A program made the translations under genes and the position numbers. From positions 14,891,918 to 14,955,917 of the forward strand of contig CM119269.1 in assembly GCA_051294375.1 (NCBI GenBank): 64,000 nt of DNA, given 5' to 3'. A model generated the notes under the pieces. The model was not told where the DNA came from, did not search any database, and worked only from the letters and a program-made list of their open reading frames with translations. Source of the DNA: Paraspadella gotoi (taxonomy: Eukaryota > Chaetognatha). Shown here one piece after another: positions 61,902 to 64,000 of the stretch (positions within the stretch are counted from its first letter, which is position 1; every line of letters begins with the position of its first letter).

Positions 61902-62001
61902 TTCCAATTCTTTTTTTTTTTTTTTTTTTTATCACTTTCTCTCTTTCTTAAACTTTCGTTCTCTCCCCGCAGATTGTAAATATGTTATATGTATGGTTTC
62001 A

Positions 62002-62007
62002 AATAAA
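62002..62007 (+). terminator. Poly(A) signal of the small secreted-protein gene
   Basis: AATAAA about 100 bases after the stop at 61,901. Confidence 0.6.
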
Positions 62008-62251
62008 TTGTCATAGTTACGTATACTAAGAAATTGTCGATTTAAATTATGAGTTATGAGGTCAACCTTTCACAGTACAACAGTGTAGGATCAATTCCGA
62101 ATAAAAATTCCTCAAATTTTTTTCTAAAAACCAGTATTTTCAATCCAGCTATGGGCTTAGAACCAGGATTGGTGAATTTTCTTCTTCCCGGTTAGATGAC
62201 TGAAACCCGGGACCAGGAGGCCACAAGAGCTTCGGACATCTCGACTCTCCT

Positions 62252-62472
62252 TGAAACAACCTTATGGTGGACTAAAATCTACCAACCGTTCGTCAGCGGC
62301 CATTAGAGCCGGAGGCAAGTCATTCGCCTCCCAACTCAAAGGTCCGGGGTTCTAACCCGGTGGTCGCCTAGCAGTTAAGAGGGACGGGCCGCTTAACCTA
62401 CCTGTAACACGGTGTTACAGCCTGATCCGAAGCTCAGGGACTGCTTATATTGAACGGTTCTGTCATTAATAC
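62252..62472 (+). mobile_element. SINE-like repeat A, second copy
   Basis: Inverse of 32,043-32,262. In this orientation it has a T-arm/B-box-like GGGGTTCTAACCCGG, an anticodon-arm-like TCGCCTCCCAACTC before it, and TGGTCGCCTAGCAGTTAAGA after it that resembles an A-box. This supports a tRNA-related SINE. Confidence 0.65.
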
Positions 62473-63875
62473 ATAACAATAGTTACTGTCTCTTCAACCT
62501 TAACGGGCGAAAATCTCTTTAAAGTTAAAACACGTTGCCAAAAAAAATTACTTTATTTTTAATAACAATTTTTTAAGAGATGAATTAGTACATAATGGAC
62601 TGATACACTAAACTCAATAGTGTAATTTTAAAATTTCATGTAGTAATTTTAACTTAATATAAATTAGCGTAAGTGTGACTTTGTGATCATCTATAATAAG
62701 CAAAAAAATGTTTTATACAAGGGCCTAAATTTCTACTTTAAACATTATAAAATACTGACATCTAAATTTAAAAAATATCGATTGTCTCATTCAGAATTTT
62801 AAAACCATGCTTTTATCAAATATCCAAACAATGTTTGAATTTTTTTAAACAGATAAAACTATTCTGGATTGAATTTAATTCTATATAATATGATCGCCTT
62901 TATCAAGTTGGCAAAATTAAAACATGATGTGCAATAAAACAAATATCTTAAAACTATTTTTTAGTGAAAATATTTCACAGCTGAATAAAAGACCAAAATT
63001 TGTTTAACCTACTTTAAAAAATTGGTTAATACTTATTAAATAGATATTAACTATGCTCTATTCAACTGCGAAAAAGAACAACTCTGAAATGTGATATCCA
63101 AAAGATTATGTTAATGATTTGAGCAATTTAGAAGAAGGCCTTCTGGAATGAAAATAACAAACTGCAGGCTAATACGAAGAACCATGAACTTTTTTTAGAA
63201 TGCCATAAAGCATAGCAAAGACTTTTGTTGCAGATATGAAGTCATGCATAATTTAAAATTTGAGAAATTTCGAAAAAATTATATGAGCAAAAGAATGTGT
63301 GATTATTTGGAATTGAAATTTAAAATACCAGTAATTTTTTAATTTAAGGTTAAAATTTAGATTATTTTGTGAATGCAAAATATCGAAAAGTATTCTAGAA
63401 TTTTTGGTTCCTTTATTCATTTAGCTGTTTATTATCAATTTTATAAATTCGTAATGTATTAGCAAAAATATTTGATTAATTTAGGTAATGCTCTAAACTA
63501 AATTTTTTAGTGATAGTTATTTTTTCAAAAGTTAAATACAACTGATGTTGCTTTCAGGGAACCAGTGCCAGAGAACAAACTTTGTATGGCGATGTGTCAT
63601 TTTGGTTCGTTAATATTTCTTAACAAACAAAATCAAGAAAATATGATTATTTAACTTTGTGAAGTTAAAAAATTTAGCCTGAAAAATGATAAAACTTCAC
63701 ACGTTTTCCTTATATTTCTAACATAGTAATAATATTTTCTCTTTTAAAAAGAGAATTTTATCTGGTTAATAAATCACAGAATGATGATCAGCTTCAGTTC
63801 AAACGGGAATGAAATGTATCATAACGCATATCATAACACAAACAAAATGAAATTATTGAATTTGATAATAAGCGT

Positions 63876-64000
63876 TCAAAGCGACGTTTCGTAGAGCGTC
63901 AACGAAGGAGGCGAGAGATGGCGTTTGCGTTCGACGTCGTTCTTCGTCGCCGGCGTCGAAGTATGTTCGATCGTCGACGCCACTTCGTCGTCGAGTTCGT
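63876..64000 (-). CDS. C-terminal exon of a gene running off the right edge
   Basis: On the minus strand an open frame enters from 64,000 and ends at TGA (63,878-63,876). It reads ELDDEVASTIEHTSTPATKN, then a segment with ERKRHLSPPSLT, and ends LYETSL. GC-rich third positions match the firm genes nearby, against AT-rich flanking DNA. The opposite strand is a plain Arg-rich shadow. No family can be named from about 41 residues. Confidence 0.45.
   Translation of the reverse strand, partial: ELDDEVASTIEHTSTPATKNDVERKRHLSPPSLTLYETSL

Larger units (their letters stand above)
61902..63875. other. Intergenic with SINE-like repeat
   Basis: Holds the poly(A) signal at 62,002, SINE-like repeat A at 62,252-62,472, then about 1.4 kb of AT-rich DNA with no visible gene. 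Confidence 0.5.

Noticed and set aside
1-64000. CRISPR arrays, operons, bacterial promoters
   Set aside because: The window is eukaryotic with spliced genes; direct repeats present are microsatellites and minisatellites without spacer structure.

Overview
The window looks like nuclear DNA from a protostome animal, most likely an ecdysozoan such as an arthropod, but I cannot fix the taxon. The reasons are short GT..AG introns with clean phases, chitin-binding (peritrophin-A type) domains, a DUF229 ectoenzyme-like gene, AT-rich spacers and very dense (GA)n/(CT)n and (CGT)n/(ATC)n microsatellites. Eight runs of N break the sequence, several of them beside trinucleotide repeats. An IQ-motif subunit of the dynein regulatory complex suggests the animal has motile cilia or flagella.

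Layout. 1-25,000 is gene-poor: microsatellites, gaps, minisatellites, two weakly supported gene fragments at the left end, and one clear fragment, the C-terminal exons of a RhoGDI (18,388-18,933, +). 25,229-33,434 (+) is a large secreted mosaic protein: signal peptide, four chitin-binding domains in a ~407-bp tandem repeat, a Thr/Ser mucin stretch, about 19 copies of a short cysteine repeat, a thrombospondin type-1 region and a VWD-C8-TIL module. 36,769-41,701 (+) is an eight-exon DUF229 protein. It is tail-to-tail with a twelve-exon IQ/coiled-coil DRC10-like gene (48,032-42,045, -). Next come two more minus-strand genes: a small secreted coiled-coil plus H-type-lectin-like protein (50,690-48,992) and a 1,922-residue AT-hook nuclear protein (57,416-51,568). 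A five-exon small secreted protein of unknown family lies at 60,743-61,901 (+), and the C-terminal exon of a further minus-strand gene runs off the right edge.

Mobile and repeated DNA: a deleted Tc1/mariner-like element with TA target duplication and ~25-bp inverted ends (44,269-45,097) abuts a second dispersed repeat; a ~220-bp SINE-like repeat occurs twice in opposite orientation; a ~470-bp diverged repeat occurs as inverted copies on either side of the VWD exons; and two palindromic elements carry hammerhead-ribozyme core sequences, one with nearly a full fold.

There is no operon-like logic. Several genes do share a secretory or extracellular theme: the chitin-binding/VWD protein, the lectin-like protein and the small secreted protein. 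The most novel-looking items are the cysteine-repeat array with a four-repeat super-period inside the mosaic protein, the unknown secreted protein, and the hammerhead-like palindrome in a lectin intron. All exon structures were deduced by eye from splice consensus, phase agreement and protein sense; no transcript evidence was available.
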